Positions 23,648-33,557 of a DNA stretch of 40,310 bases are shown here, piece by piece. Source of the DNA: an uncultured bacterium. Its GTDB lineage: Bacteria; Bacillota; Clostridia; Peptostreptococcales; Anaerovoracaceae. Position numbers and translations under genes: made by a program. Every line of letters starts with the position of its first letter. Positions within the stretch are counted from its first letter, which is position 1. The stretch is from NCBI GenBank assembly GCA_905214195.1, contig CAJMLH010000016.1, forward strand, positions 1 to 40,310. Reading direction: 5' to 3'. Under the pieces are notes generated by a model. The model saw only the letters and a program-made list of their open reading frames with translations. It had not been told where the DNA came from and searched no databases.

Positions 23648-26110
23648 ATGATAGTTTCATTAGAATGGTTAAAAGATTATACAGATATAAAAGCAGATCC
23701 TGAAACTTTCTGCGACAGAATGATAATGTCAGGCTCCAATTTGGAGACTATGGAACATGTCGGATGCGATATGGAAAATGTAGTGGTAGGCAGGATATTG
23801 AAAATAGAAAAGCATCCGGATGCTGATAAGCTTGTGGTATGTCAGCTTGATGTAGGCAAAGAAAAACCTGTTCAGATAGTTACAGGAGCACCTAATGTAT
23901 TTGAGGGAGCATATGTTCCGGTGGCTCTTGACGGAAGCCGAATACCGGGACCTCTTCACGGACAACCTAAGACAGAAGACGGAGTTGTTATAAAAGCAGG
24001 TAAGCTGAGAGGTGTGGAATCAGAAGGTATGCTTTGTTCTTTCGGCGAACTTGGCTTTGCAGACAAGGTAGTACCTGTAAACCAGAGAGACGGAATCTGG
24101 ATTTTAGGCGAAGAATATCCTGTAGGTACAGATTTTGCGGAAGCGCTTGAGCTTAAAGATTCGGTGATAGATTTTGAAATAACACCAAACAGACCTGATT
24201 GTCTTTCCATGGTAGGCATGGCAAGAGAAGCGGCTGCTACTTTCGGTGATAAGGTAAACTACCCACAGACAAAGTGCCAAGCCGAAGAGGGAAATGCAGC
24301 GGATTTTGTAAGTGTAGAGATAAAGTCCGAACTTTGTAAGCGTTATGTTGCAAGAATCGTAAAGGATGTTAAAGTAGAGGAGTCTCCGTGGTGGTTACAG
24401 AGAAGACTTATTCATGCAGGTATGAGACCTATAAACAACATTGTCGATGTAACCAACTTTGTAATGCTGGAATACGGTCAGCCTATACATGCATTTGATA
24501 TAAACAGCGTAGAGGGAAGAAAGATTGTTGTGGATACAGCAACAGACGGTGAAAAATTCACTACCCTTGACGGAACCGAAAGAACTCTTGACGACAAGAT
24601 GCTGATGATACATGACGCAGAAAAGTCAATAGCAGTTGCAGGTGTTATGGGAGGACTGAATTCCGAGATAGAAAATGATACTACGACTATAATTGTGGAA
24701 TCAGCCAATTTCCTCGGCAACAGCGTAAGAACTACAGCTAAGAGACTGGGACTGAGAACAGAGGCATCTTCAAGATACGAAAAAGGTATAGACCCTAATC
24801 TCTGCGGAGCAGCTGCCGACAGAGTGTGCTATCTGATAGAACTTATTGGCGGAGGAAAAGTAGTAGGGGGAAGAGTCGATGTATATCCAAACCCTGAAGA
24901 AGCAAGAACAGTTCATGGCAGAGTAAGCAGAATAAACAGCGTTCTCGGTATAGATATAGACAGAGAACAGATGGTAAATTACTTTGAAAGTTTGGAAATG
25001 AAAGTGGAGGGTGACGGAGATGATATGTATGTAACACCGCCTACCGTAAGGCAGGACATAGAAATCGAAGAAGACCTTATCGAAGAAGTAGCCAGACTTT
25101 ACGGATATGATAAGCTGCCTGTAACAATTCCAAAAGGAAACAACGAAGCATCTCAGTCATATGAAAGAGATGTAAAAGATATGGCAAGAGAAACCATGTG
25201 TGCCCTTGGCGCCAATGAGATTCAGACTTATTCATTCGTAAGCCCTAAGGGAGTGGATAATATCAGAATAGATGAAGATTCATGGGAGAGAGCTTTTGTA
25301 AGAATTCTCAACCCTCTTGGAGAAGATACTTCCGTTATGAGAACAGTTCTTACACCGGGAATGCTTGAAGTTCTCGGAAGAAACTATTCAAGGAATACAG
25401 ATTCGGTGAGAGCATTTGAAATCGGAAATACTTTCATGGTAAATCTTCTTGACGAAAACGATCTTCCTACGGAAAGCGATGCGATGTCAATAGGATTCTA
25501 CGGTCCGGAAGAGGATTTCTTCACACTTAAGGGTGCGATAGAAGAACTTTTAGGCAAGCTTGGAATAAAAGACCTTGAATTTATTCCTGAAAAAGAATAC
25601 GGCACTTATCATCCGGGAAGATGTGCAAGAATTGCAATAAAAGAAACTCAGTATGGTTTGGCAGGCTCGGAAGAAGAGTTGGTTGAGATAGGAATAATGG
25701 GAGAAGTACACCCTGATGTAGCAGAAAAATACGGAATAGGTACACGCTGTTATGTTGCCGAGCTTTTCTTCAATGTGGTATCGGAGATGGCAAATCTTGA
25801 GAAATCTTACAGACCTCTGCCTAAATATCCTGCCGTTTCAAGAGATATAGCTCTTGTTGTGGATGAAGATATGGCGGTAGGCGATATAGAAAAAACCATA
25901 AAAGGCGCAGGAGGAGAACTTCTTAGGGACATAAAGCTGTTTGATGTTTACAGAGGACCGCAGGTTGGAGAAAACAAGAAGAGCGTTGCGTTCGCTCTGA
26001 CATACAGACACGATGAGAGAACTCTGACTGATGAAGATGTAAACAAAGTTCATGGAGGAATTTTAGACGCCCTTAAAGAAAAATTAGATGTAACTCTCAG
26101 AGACATTTAA
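23648..26110 (+). CDS. pheT: Phenylalanyl-tRNA synthetase beta subunit
   Basis: An 820-residue tRNA-binding and editing subunit of PheRS. The N-terminal EMAP-type tRNA-binding domain lies at about 40-150 (VVVGRILKIEKHPDADKL), the B3/4 editing domain near 205-390, the B5 domain near 400-480, a pseudo-catalytic core, and the FDX-ACB anticodon-binding domain over the last 95 residues (YRPLPKYPAVSRDIALVVDE). All domains are in the usual order and the length is normal. The start is ATG 23648, nine bases after GGGAGGT; an upstream in-frame start at 23618 lies inside pheS and before that site. Confidence 0.96.
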   Translation: MIVSLEWLKDYTDIKADPETFCDRMIMSGSNLETMEHVGCDMENVVVGRILKIEKHPDADKLVVCQLDVGKEKPVQIVTGAPNVFEGAYVPVALDGSRIPGPLHGQPKTEDGVVIKAGKLRGVESEGMLCSFGELGFADKVVPVNQRDGIWILGEEYPVGTDFAEALELKDSVIDFEITPNRPDCLSMVGMAREAAATFGDKVNYPQTKCQAEEGNAADFVSVEIKSELCKRYVARIVKDVKVEESPWWLQRRLIHAGMRPINNIVDVTNFVMLEYGQPIHAFDINSVEGRKIVVDTATDGEKFTTLDGTERTLDDKMLMIHDAEKSIAVAGVMGGLNSEIENDTTTIIVESANFLGNSVRTTAKRLGLRTEASSRYEKGIDPNLCGAAADRVCYLIELIGGGKVVGGRVDVYPNPEEARTVHGRVSRINSVLGIDIDREQMVNYFESLEMKVEGDGDDMYVTPPTVRQDIEIEEDLIEEVARLYGYDKLPVTIPKGNNEASQSYERDVKDMARETMCALGANEIQTYSFVSPKGVDNIRIDEDSWERAFVRILNPLGEDTSVMRTVLTPGMLEVLGRNYSRNTDSVRAFEIGNTFMVNLLDENDLPTESDAMSIGFYGPEEDFFTLKGAIEELLGKLGIKDLEFIPEKEYGTYHPGRCARIAIKETQYGLAGSEEELVEIGIMGEVHPDVAEKYGIGTRCYVAELFFNVVSEMANLEKSYRPLPKYPAVSRDIALVVDEDMAVGDIEKTIKGAGGELLRDIKLFDVYRGPQVGENKKSVAFALTYRHDERTLTDEDVNKVHGGILDALKEKLDVTLRDI

Positions 26111-26120
26111 GGAGAATAAA

Positions 26121-26594
26121 ATGGAAAGCAACAAGGTAAAGGTAAGAATATACGGTCAGGAGTATACTATTGCCGGAGAGAAAGATGAAGAATCCATAAG
26201 AAAGATTGCTTCTCATGTAAATGAAAAGATGCGTGAATTGGGGCGCAGTTTTTCAAGTAACGGTCAAGGCACTCTGGCAGTATTGACTGCTATAAACCTT
26301 GCGGATGAGTGCTTTGAAACTGCCGCCGAGAATCTCAAACTCAGAGAGGAAAATGAGAAATTGAGAGAAGAAACCGAGCATTATATAAAGCTTTGGGAAG
26401 AAGCTAAAAAGAATTTTGTTCAGTATAAGGAATCGGCAGCAAGAGCTGCGGAAGAAAAACAGGCGGAAGAAGATAAATATAAGGAACTTGAGGCTCGTTG
26501 CAGCGAGTTTGAAAATTCTTTCTTCGATTTGCAGATGGAAAACATGCAGCTGAAAAGAGAGTTGGAGGAATATAAGAGAAGCAATGAAGGCTAA
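26121..26594 (+). CDS. zapA: Cell division protein ZapA with long coiled coil
   Basis: A 157-residue cytoplasmic protein that bundles FtsZ filaments. The N-terminal globular ZapA domain (about 1-70) has the usual KVRIYGQEYTIAGEKDEESIRKIASHVNEKM start and the ALTAINLADE-type helix. A continuous charged coiled coil (about 70-153) follows, longer than the single helix of the 80-110-residue ZapA proteins of Bacillus and E. coli. The ATG is preceded by AAGGAG. The gene overlaps mutS2 by 11 nt, and its place after pheT is conserved in many Firmicutes. Confidence 0.9.
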   Translation: MESNKVKVRIYGQEYTIAGEKDEESIRKIASHVNEKMRELGRSFSSNGQGTLAVLTAINLADECFETAAENLKLREENEKLREETEHYIKLWEEAKKNFVQYKESAARAAEEKQAEEDKYKELEARCSEFENSFFDLQMENMQLKRELEEYKRSNEG

Positions 26595-28962
26595 GGCACT
26601 TAACACTCTTGAATACGATAAGATATTGCATTTGCTTGAAATGCAGGCCAATTCACAGTCCGCAAAGAAAGCGATTTCAAAGCTTTCACCCATGACAGAG
26701 ATAGCAAAGGTTAGGGAAGCACTTGCAGAAACCGATGAGGCTGTAACTGTTATAAGGCATAAAGGTGCTGCGCCGTTGGGGCAAATTTATAATATAGAGG
26801 ATTCTCTGCATTTTGCAAGAAAGGGAGGCAGCCTTACAATGGCTCAGCTTCTTAAGGTACTTTATAATATCAGAGTGGCGGCTAATGTCATAACTTTTTT
26901 GAAGAGTGACCTGCCGCCTCTTCCCATATTGGACAGCATAAGAGAAGTGTTGGTAACATTCCCCCGACTTGCAGAGAATATAGACAGATGTATTTTATCT
27001 GAGGACGAGATGGCAGACAATGCTTCGCCTAAACTTAAAGACATAAGGCGAAGTATAACGAGGCAAAACGACGCCATAAGAAACAGGTTAAACAATATAT
27101 TGAACTCTTCCGAAAACAAAACATATCTTCAAGATTCGATAGTTACAATAAGAGACGGAAGATATGTCGTTCCGGTAAAAGCAGAGCACAGAGGACGGTT
27201 TCCGGGAATCGTACATGACCAGTCGGCTACAGGGGCAACGGTTTTTGTTGAACCTCAGGTAATAGTAAATTTAAACAATGAACTCAGAGAACTTGAGCTG
27301 GCGGAGCAGGTTGAAATCGAAAGGATATTGGCAGAACTTTCTTCTGCTGTGGCAGAACATTTCCATCAGCTTATGAATAACCAAAAACTCTTAGTAATGT
27401 TGGATGTGATTTTTGCCAAAGGAAAGCTTTCGGTAGCTATGAAAGGCGAAAGTCCCCACATAGCTGAGGACGGAGAGCTGATTTTAAAGAAAGCCAGACA
27501 CCCTCTGATAGATGAAAAGAAAGCCGTTCCCATAGATGTTTCGGTTGGAGGAAATTACAAGACTCTGGTAGTCACAGGGCCTAATACAGGAGGAAAAACA
27601 GTAACGCTAAAGACTGTAGGACTTTTGACTGTAATGGCGCAAAGCGGTCTTCATATACCGGCATCATCTGTCAGTCGTATACCTATATTTGAGCAGGTCT
27701 TTGCCGATATAGGTGATGAACAGAGCATAGAGCAGAGTTTGAGTACATTTTCTTCTCATATGAAGAATATCGTTTATATATTGAAGAAAGCAGACGATAA
27801 GTCATTGGTGCTTTTAGATGAGCTTGGGGCAGGTACAGACCCTACAGAGGGAGCTGCTCTTGCTATTTCCATACTTGAAAATCTAAAGTCATGGGGCGCT
27901 TCAACCATAGCTACAACCCATTATAACGAACTTAAAAAATATGCACTTTCTACAAATGGCGTTGAAAACGGTTCGATGGAGTTTGATGTCAGCACATTAA
28001 GCCCCACTTACAGACTTCTTACAGGTGTTCCGGGAAAATCCAACGCATTTGAAATTGCCGGGAAATTGGGTCTTTCGGAAAATTTAATAGAAAGAGCGCA
28101 GCAGCTGCTTGAACAAGGCGATATAGAATTTGAAGATGTCATAGACACAATAGAAAGAGACCGGAAAAAAGCAGAGGAAGAAAGGGACGAGGCTATTCGC
28201 ATTTCTGCTGAACTTAAAGCAAAACAGGCAGATATGGAAAAGCGAGAAGAACTTCTGAGAGCCAAAGAAGAAGAAATAATAAGAAAAGCAAAAGAAGAGG
28301 CAAGATATATCTTAAGAGAAGCAAAGGAAGTGGCCACAGATGTGGCTAAAGAACTTAGAGAGCTGAATAAACTTGAAAGCATGGGCGAAAGAAACAGAAG
28401 CTTTGACAGCAACAGAAAACGCCTTAAGGATGCAGAGGGGAAAGTTGCAGAGAAGCTCATAAGAAGAGTCAATCAAAAACCGGTAAATGCTTCCAAGCTT
28501 AAGATAGGAGACAGGGTCAAGGTTCTTACCTTAAATCAGGTAGGAGAAGTTTTGACTCTGCCTGATGATAAAGGAGACTTGCAGGTAAAGATAGGTATAA
28601 TGAAAGCAAACATAAACATTGAGGACTTAATGTTTATGGAAACTGACGACGGCAGGGAAGACAGAAAAGGCAGATCCGGCAGATACGGGCAGCTTTATAA
28701 GTCAAAGGCTCAGGCAATTTCCATGTCGGTAAATGTTCAGGGCAAGAATCTTGAGGATGCCATAATGGATGTGGATAAGTATCTTGATGACGCTTATATA
28801 GCAGGATTGAAAGAAGTGACTGTAATCCATGGAAGAGGCGAGGGGATTCTCAAGGAAGGATTGAGAAAAATATTCAGAAATCATAAGTTAATTGCTTCTT
28901 ATCGTAAAGGAAAGTATAATGAAGGCGGTGACGGAGTTACTATCGTCACCTTGAAGGAGTAA
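26584..28962 (+). CDS. mutS2: Endonuclease MutS2
   Basis: A 792-residue MutS-family ATPase/nuclease associated with suppression of recombination and, in Bacillus, with rescue of collided ribosomes. A core and clamp region (about 1-310) precedes the ATPase domain with Walker A GPNTGGKT at 332-339, Walker B LVLLDELGAGTDPTEG near 415 and the ATTHYNELK switch. A long coiled coil (about 515-630) leads to a KOW-like segment and the C-terminal Smr nuclease domain (about 715-792), with LDDAYIAGLKEVTVIHGRGEGILKEGLR split over its core. The mismatch-recognition domain of MutS is absent, as usual in MutS2. The start overlaps zapA by 11 nt. Confidence 0.95.
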   Translation: MKAKALNTLEYDKILHLLEMQANSQSAKKAISKLSPMTEIAKVREALAETDEAVTVIRHKGAAPLGQIYNIEDSLHFARKGGSLTMAQLLKVLYNIRVAANVITFLKSDLPPLPILDSIREVLVTFPRLAENIDRCILSEDEMADNASPKLKDIRRSITRQNDAIRNRLNNILNSSENKTYLQDSIVTIRDGRYVVPVKAEHRGRFPGIVHDQSATGATVFVEPQVIVNLNNELRELELAEQVEIERILAELSSAVAEHFHQLMNNQKLLVMLDVIFAKGKLSVAMKGESPHIAEDGELILKKARHPLIDEKKAVPIDVSVGGNYKTLVVTGPNTGGKTVTLKTVGLLTVMAQSGLHIPASSVSRIPIFEQVFADIGDEQSIEQSLSTFSSHMKNIVYILKKADDKSLVLLDELGAGTDPTEGAALAISILENLKSWGASTIATTHYNELKKYALSTNGVENGSMEFDVSTLSPTYRLLTGVPGKSNAFEIAGKLGLSENLIERAQQLLEQGDIEFEDVIDTIERDRKKAEEERDEAIRISAELKAKQADMEKREELLRAKEEEIIRKAKEEARYILREAKEVATDVAKELRELNKLESMGERNRSFDSNRKRLKDAEGKVAEKLIRRVNQKPVNASKLKIGDRVKVLTLNQVGEVLTLPDDKGDLQVKIGIMKANINIEDLMFMETDDGREDRKGRSGRYGQLYKSKAQAISMSVNVQGKNLEDAIMDVDKYLDDAYIAGLKEVTVIHGRGEGILKEGLRKIFRNHKLIASYRKGKYNEGGDGVTIVTLKE

Positions 28963-28965
28963 AAG

Positions 28966-29406
28966 ATGTATATAGTAAGCGGATGTTTGCTGGGGCATAA
29001 TTGCAAATATAACGGGGGGAATAACAAGAATGATGAGGTTTATGAGTTTTGCCAAAACCATAAGCATATAGTGGTATGTCCTGAGAGGGCAGCTAATCTC
29101 CCATGTCCCCGTCCTCCTGCGGAGAAAATAGGAAGCAGGATTATAAACGATAAAGGGGAAGATGTTACGGAGGCATTCATAAGAGGCGCAAGAATTTCTT
29201 TTAATACATGTATGCAAATGGCGAAAATGTCGGGAGAGGAAATCGAAGGCGCCATACTCAAGGCAAACAGTCCATCCTGTGGAAAAGGAAGTATATATGA
29301 CGGGACTTTTTCCGGTGTTTTGACTGACGGAAATGGAGTTTTTGCTGCTATGCTGATATCCGAGGGCATAGAAGTTATTACTGAGAAGGAGAAGATAGAA
29401 TGGTAG
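28966..29406 (+). CDS. DUF523 family protein
   Basis: A 146-residue small cytoplasmic protein of the widespread DUF523 family, recognised by the opening SGCLLGHNCKYNGG (cysteines at 7 and 13), VVCPERAANLPCPRPPAE, and the C-terminal ILKANSPSCGKGSIYDGTF. The conserved cysteines suggest metal or cluster binding, but the function is not established. It starts 3 nt after mutS2 and its end overlaps argS by 7 nt, so the three are translated as a coupled unit. The argS ribosome binding site AAGGAG lies inside its last codons. Confidence 0.88.
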   Translation: MYIVSGCLLGHNCKYNGGNNKNDEVYEFCQNHKHIVVCPERAANLPCPRPPAEKIGSRIINDKGEDVTEAFIRGARISFNTCMQMAKMSGEEIEGAILKANSPSCGKGSIYDGTFSGVLTDGNGVFAAMLISEGIEVITEKEKIEW

Positions 29407-31133
29407 ATTTCAAGAGCGAAATTGCAAAAGTAATCGGACAGAATCTCGAAAGTCTTACAGAAGATGAAATAAGAGGTATGATAGAAATCCCTCAGGATGA
29501 AAAGATGGGTGACTATGCATTTCCGTGTTTCAAGCTGGCAAAGGTTTTGAGAAAAGCACCGCAGATGATTGCAGCCGATATTGCTGCAAGTATTCAGGAC
29601 TCACCTATGTTTGAAAAGGTAGAGCAGGTAAATGCATATGTAAATATGTTTATTTCAAAGGAAGAATTTGTCAAGGACTTGGTTGGCGAAGTGCTTTCTG
29701 AAGAAGAAAAATTCGGAACAAGTAATGTGGGCGCTGGAAAGACGGTAATAGTGGAATTTTCATCTCCCAATATTGCAAAGCCGTTCCATATAGGCCATAT
29801 AAGAAGTACGGTAATAGGAAACTCCATAAATAAGATTTATAAAGCCATGGGCTATAATGTGGTGCGTATCAATCATCTGGGGGACTACGGAACCCAGTTC
29901 GGTAAGATGATTTGTGCATACAGACACTGGGGAAATAAAGAAGATGTAATAAGAGAACCTATTAAAACGCTTCTGAGCTATTATACAAAGTTCCATGTTG
30001 AGGTAGAAACTCATCCTGAGCTTGATGACGAAGCAAGAGAAATATTTGTAAAGTTAGAGCGTGGAGAAAAAGAAGAACAAGAACTTTGGCAGTGGTTCAG
30101 AGATGAGAGTCTTAAAGAATTTAACAGAGTATATAAGATGCTTGGCATAGAATTCGACTCTTATGCAGGAGAAAGCTTTTACTCCGATAAGATGCCACGC
30201 ATAGTTGAAATGCTTGAAGAAAAAGGACTTTTAGAGGAATCAAAGGGAGCGCAGATAGTAGATCTTGAACCTTATGGAATGACGCCTGCACTGATAAAGA
30301 AGTCAGACGGTTCATCTCTTTATATTACAAGAGACATAGCGGCGTCGGTTTACAGAAAAGAGCACTATGATTTCTACAAAAATATATATGTTGTAGCCTC
30401 CCAGCAGAATCTTCACTTCCAGCAGTGGATAAAGATAATAGAACTTTTGGGATTTGACTGGGCAAAAGATAATATACATGTACCGTTCGGTCTTGTAAGC
30501 CTTGAGGACGGAACTATGTCAACAAGACATGGCCGTGTTGTTTTCCTTGAGGATGTGCTTAACAGAGCCGTTGAAAAAACAAAAGAAATCATAAGGGAAA
30601 AAGGTGTCAATACAGATAACATAGAAGAGACTGCAAGACAGGTAGGTATAGGAGCCGTAATTTTCCAAGAGCTTTCCAACAACAGAATCAAAGACTATGT
30701 ATTCTCGTGGGATAAGGTACTTGATTTTAACGGAGAAACAGGTCCTTATGTACAGTACACTTGCGCAAGAGCATCAAGTGTATTGAGAAATGCAGGTGAT
30801 GGTATCGAAGATGAGATTAAAGCTGCATTCAGAGACGGAGAATTCACTTTAAACCCTGAATATATAACCGGAGACAGTGCTTACCAACTTGCAAAGCTTA
30901 TTTATGCTCTGCCACAGGTTGTAATAGATGCAGGAGAAAAGTATGAACCATCTGTTCTCACAAGACATATAGTTGATATTGCACAGGCATTTAACCGCTT
31001 TTATCATGATGAGCATATACTTGTGGATAATGAAGAGGAAAAGAAATCTAAGCTTGCTTTGGTTCTTGCAGCTAAAACTGCAATAAAGAACGGCCTTGAA
31101 CTTTTGGGGATGGAAGCACCTGAGCGTATGTAA
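29400..31133 (+). CDS. argS: Arginyl-tRNA synthetase
   Basis: A 577-residue class I synthetase that charges tRNA-Arg. An N-terminal Add1 domain (about 1-85) recognises the tRNA D-loop. The HIGH signature lies at 130-133 inside SSPNIAKPFHIGHIRSTVIG. The second class I signature appears as MSTRHGRVV near 370, the KMSK-less form common in bacterial ArgS. A DALR anticodon-binding domain makes up the last 120 residues and the protein ends with APERM, the usual C-terminus. Length is normal. The start overlaps DUF523. Confidence 0.95.
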   Translation: MVDFKSEIAKVIGQNLESLTEDEIRGMIEIPQDEKMGDYAFPCFKLAKVLRKAPQMIAADIAASIQDSPMFEKVEQVNAYVNMFISKEEFVKDLVGEVLSEEEKFGTSNVGAGKTVIVEFSSPNIAKPFHIGHIRSTVIGNSINKIYKAMGYNVVRINHLGDYGTQFGKMICAYRHWGNKEDVIREPIKTLLSYYTKFHVEVETHPELDDEAREIFVKLERGEKEEQELWQWFRDESLKEFNRVYKMLGIEFDSYAGESFYSDKMPRIVEMLEEKGLLEESKGAQIVDLEPYGMTPALIKKSDGSSLYITRDIAASVYRKEHYDFYKNIYVVASQQNLHFQQWIKIIELLGFDWAKDNIHVPFGLVSLEDGTMSTRHGRVVFLEDVLNRAVEKTKEIIREKGVNTDNIEETARQVGIGAVIFQELSNNRIKDYVFSWDKVLDFNGETGPYVQYTCARASSVLRNAGDGIEDEIKAAFRDGEFTLNPEYITGDSAYQLAKLIYALPQVVIDAGEKYEPSVLTRHIVDIAQAFNRFYHDEHILVDNEEEKKSKLALVLAAKTAIKNGLELLGMEAPERM

Positions 31134-31161
31134 AAGCAAATGAAAGGAAATTAAACAAACA

Positions 31162-32034
31162 ATGCGTTATGTAGGAGATATTTACAGACCGCCCAGCGAG
31201 GCATACAGCTTACTGGTGCAGGTGACAATAGGATGTTCTCACAATAAATGTACATTTTGCAATATGTACAAGGAAAAAACATTTAAAGTGCGCAACCCCG
31301 AAGAAGTACTTGAAGATTTGGCATGGGCAAGAAGTCATTATTCAAGAGTTGAGAGGATTTTCTTGTGTGATGGCGATGCACTTTGTCTTGCCAACAGCAA
31401 ATTGATAAGAATTTTAGATTATATAAAAGAAAACTTTCCTGAATGTGAAAGAGTTACCACTTACGGAAGGGCTGCAATAGCTCTGAAAAAGACTGATGAA
31501 GAGCTTAGAGAACTTAAAGAGCATGGCCTTGAGATGGTATATGTGGGAGCTGAGTCAGGCAGCGACAAGGTTCTTAAGATGGTAAACAAAGGTGAAACGA
31601 GACAACAGCTTATAGATGGCGTTAAAAAACTTGAAGCAGCCGGCCTTAAGACATCGGTAACATTTATAAGCGGTCTTGCCGGTCCTGAGCTTTGGGAAGA
31701 ACACGCAATTGAAACAGGAACTATGATTGCAGAGATGAACGCATCATATGTAAGCCTTTTGACTCTCATGCTTCAGCCGCCTGCTCCGCTTTTGGAGGAA
31801 TACCAGTCAGGAAGATTTAAATTGCTTACGCCGGAAGAAGTTTTGGCAGAAACATGCCTTATGTTAAAATATGCCAAACCGTCTAAATCATGTGTTTTCA
31901 GAAGCAACCATGCTTCCAATTATGTTTCCCTCAGAGGAAATTTGCCGGACGACAATGAAAGCATGATAACTTCTCTCAAGCGTTGCATGGAAGACAGAGG
32001 ATTGCTTAAAGACGAAAGATTCAGAATGTTATAG
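31162..32034 (+). CDS. Radical SAM protein with CX4CX2C cluster motif
   Basis: A 290-residue radical SAM protein of unknown substrate. The cluster-binding cysteines are C25, C30 and C33 in GCSHNKCTFC, so the spacing is CX4CX2C rather than the textbook CX3CX2C. Downstream, LCDGDAL, YVGAESGSDKVLKMVNKG and TSVTFISGLAGPELWEEHA correspond to strands of a partial TIM barrel like that of the Elp3/HemN group. No extra iron-sulfur domain is visible. The AAGGA site is about 13 nt from the ATG, so translation may be weak. It is followed after 2 nt by a second radical SAM gene. Confidence 0.85.
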   Translation: MRYVGDIYRPPSEAYSLLVQVTIGCSHNKCTFCNMYKEKTFKVRNPEEVLEDLAWARSHYSRVERIFLCDGDALCLANSKLIRILDYIKENFPECERVTTYGRAAIALKKTDEELRELKEHGLEMVYVGAESGSDKVLKMVNKGETRQQLIDGVKKLEAAGLKTSVTFISGLAGPELWEEHAIETGTMIAEMNASYVSLLTLMLQPPAPLLEEYQSGRFKLLTPEEVLAETCLMLKYAKPSKSCVFRSNHASNYVSLRGNLPDDNESMITSLKRCMEDRGLLKDERFRML

Positions 32035-32036
32035 AA

Positions 32037-33554
32037 ATGAAAATACTACTTGCTGCATTAAATTCTCAATATGTTCATTCAAACCCCGCCGTCAAGTATC
32101 TTTACACCGTGACGGCGGATACTTCTGATGAAGTGACTATGAGAGAATTTACGATAAATAATGAATATTCATATATATACGGAGAACTTATAAGAGCAAA
32201 CTGTGATATGGTTTGCTTTTCTTGCTACATCTGGAATATAGAATTTATAAAGTCACTCGGAAGCGATTTAAAAAAAGCCAAACCGAACTTAAAGATATGT
32301 CTGGGAGGCCCGGAAGTGAGCTTTGACGGCCATGTATTTGCCTTGAACAATGATTGGGCGGACTTTATAATTTGCGGAGAGGGAGAGTACCCTTTTTACA
32401 GGCTGTGTGAGGTATTAAGAAACGAAGAACGATTGGAAAAGCTGCCCCTCAATACAGTTCCGGGACTTATATACAGAGAAGATGGCAGAATATATGTAAA
32501 CCAACAGATAGAACCTATGGACTTCAACTCTATTCCGTTTATATATTCCGTTCTTGAATGTGATCCAAATAGAGTTATATATTACGAGTCTTCAAGAGGA
32601 TGTCCGTTCAGGTGCAGTTATTGCATGTCATCAATAGAAAAGACGGTAAGGTCGTTGGACTTGCAGCGTGTAAAAAAGGAGCTTGGGTATTTCCTGCATA
32701 AAAAAGTTATGCAAGTTAAGTTTATCGACAGAACCTTTAACTACGATATAAACAGAGCTTGTGAAATCATAGAGTATATTTTAGACAACGACAACGGAGT
32801 TACAAATTTTCACTTTGAAATCTGTGCAGATTTGCTAAATGATCGAATGCTTGCGCTTTTGAGTAAGGCAAGAAAAGGATTGTTTCAGCTTGAAATAGGG
32901 ATTCAGTCTGCCAATCCGGAAACATTAAAAGCTGTGAACCGCAATGAAAATGTCTATCCGGTGCTTTATAACATAGAAAAACTAATAGCCCTCGGCAACA
33001 TTCATATTCATGTGGATCTCATTGCAGGACTTCCTTACGAAACTTATGAATTATTTGGAAGATCTTTTAATAAGGTATATGCCCTCAAGGCAGATGCGTT
33101 TCAAATGGGTTTTTTAAAGGTGCTTAAAGGCACTATGATGGAGCAGCTAAGCAAAGAATACGGGCTTGAGTATACCGATAAAGCACCGTATGAGTTTATT
33201 TCAAATTACTGGCTCAGCGCAGAAGAAGCAGTAAGACTTAAATCCATTGAAAAAATGCTTAATATATATTACAACAGGGGAGGGTTTGAGAGAACTCTTG
33301 ATTATCTGATATGTGTGATGGAAACCGAGCCGTTTGAATTTTATGAAAAGCTATCCGGATTTTATTATGGTATGGGATATCATCATGTGAACAGAAAAAA
33401 GGAAGAACAATACAGAATACTAAGAAAATTCGCTTTGACTGAATTGGGAGACGACAGGATTGGGGAGATAGAAGAATTGTTGATGAAAGATTTTGAATCT
33501 TCGTTTAATTCTGAGGAGGTCAAAAGATTTTTGAAAAAAGGATGGGAGATATAA
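32037..33554 (+). CDS. B12-binding radical SAM protein, DUF4080 type
   Basis: A 505-residue protein with an N-terminal cobalamin-binding-like Rossmann domain (about 1-135; ILLAALNSQYVHSNPAVKYL, then KICLGGPEVSF and FIICGEGEYPF). The radical SAM core begins at SSRGCPFRCSYCMSS, with cysteines 189, 193 and 196 in the standard CX3CX2C spacing. A C-terminal segment (about 370-500) resembles DUF4080 from clostridial proteins of this kind. The cobalamin domain appears to lack the classic DXHXXG histidine motif, as in many of these enzymes. The substrate is unknown; methyl transfer or a ring rearrangement are possibilities from the superfamily. It lies 2 nt after another radical SAM gene and 3 nt before a TPR gene. 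Confidence 0.85.
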   Translation: MKILLAALNSQYVHSNPAVKYLYTVTADTSDEVTMREFTINNEYSYIYGELIRANCDMVCFSCYIWNIEFIKSLGSDLKKAKPNLKICLGGPEVSFDGHVFALNNDWADFIICGEGEYPFYRLCEVLRNEERLEKLPLNTVPGLIYREDGRIYVNQQIEPMDFNSIPFIYSVLECDPNRVIYYESSRGCPFRCSYCMSSIEKTVRSLDLQRVKKELGYFLHKKVMQVKFIDRTFNYDINRACEIIEYILDNDNGVTNFHFEICADLLNDRMLALLSKARKGLFQLEIGIQSANPETLKAVNRNENVYPVLYNIEKLIALGNIHIHVDLIAGLPYETYELFGRSFNKVYALKADAFQMGFLKVLKGTMMEQLSKEYGLEYTDKAPYEFISNYWLSAEEAVRLKSIEKMLNIYYNRGGFERTLDYLICVMETEPFEFYEKLSGFYYGMGYHHVNRKKEEQYRILRKFALTELGDDRIGEIEELLMKDFESSFNSEEVKRFLKKGWEI

Positions 33555-33557
33555 TTT

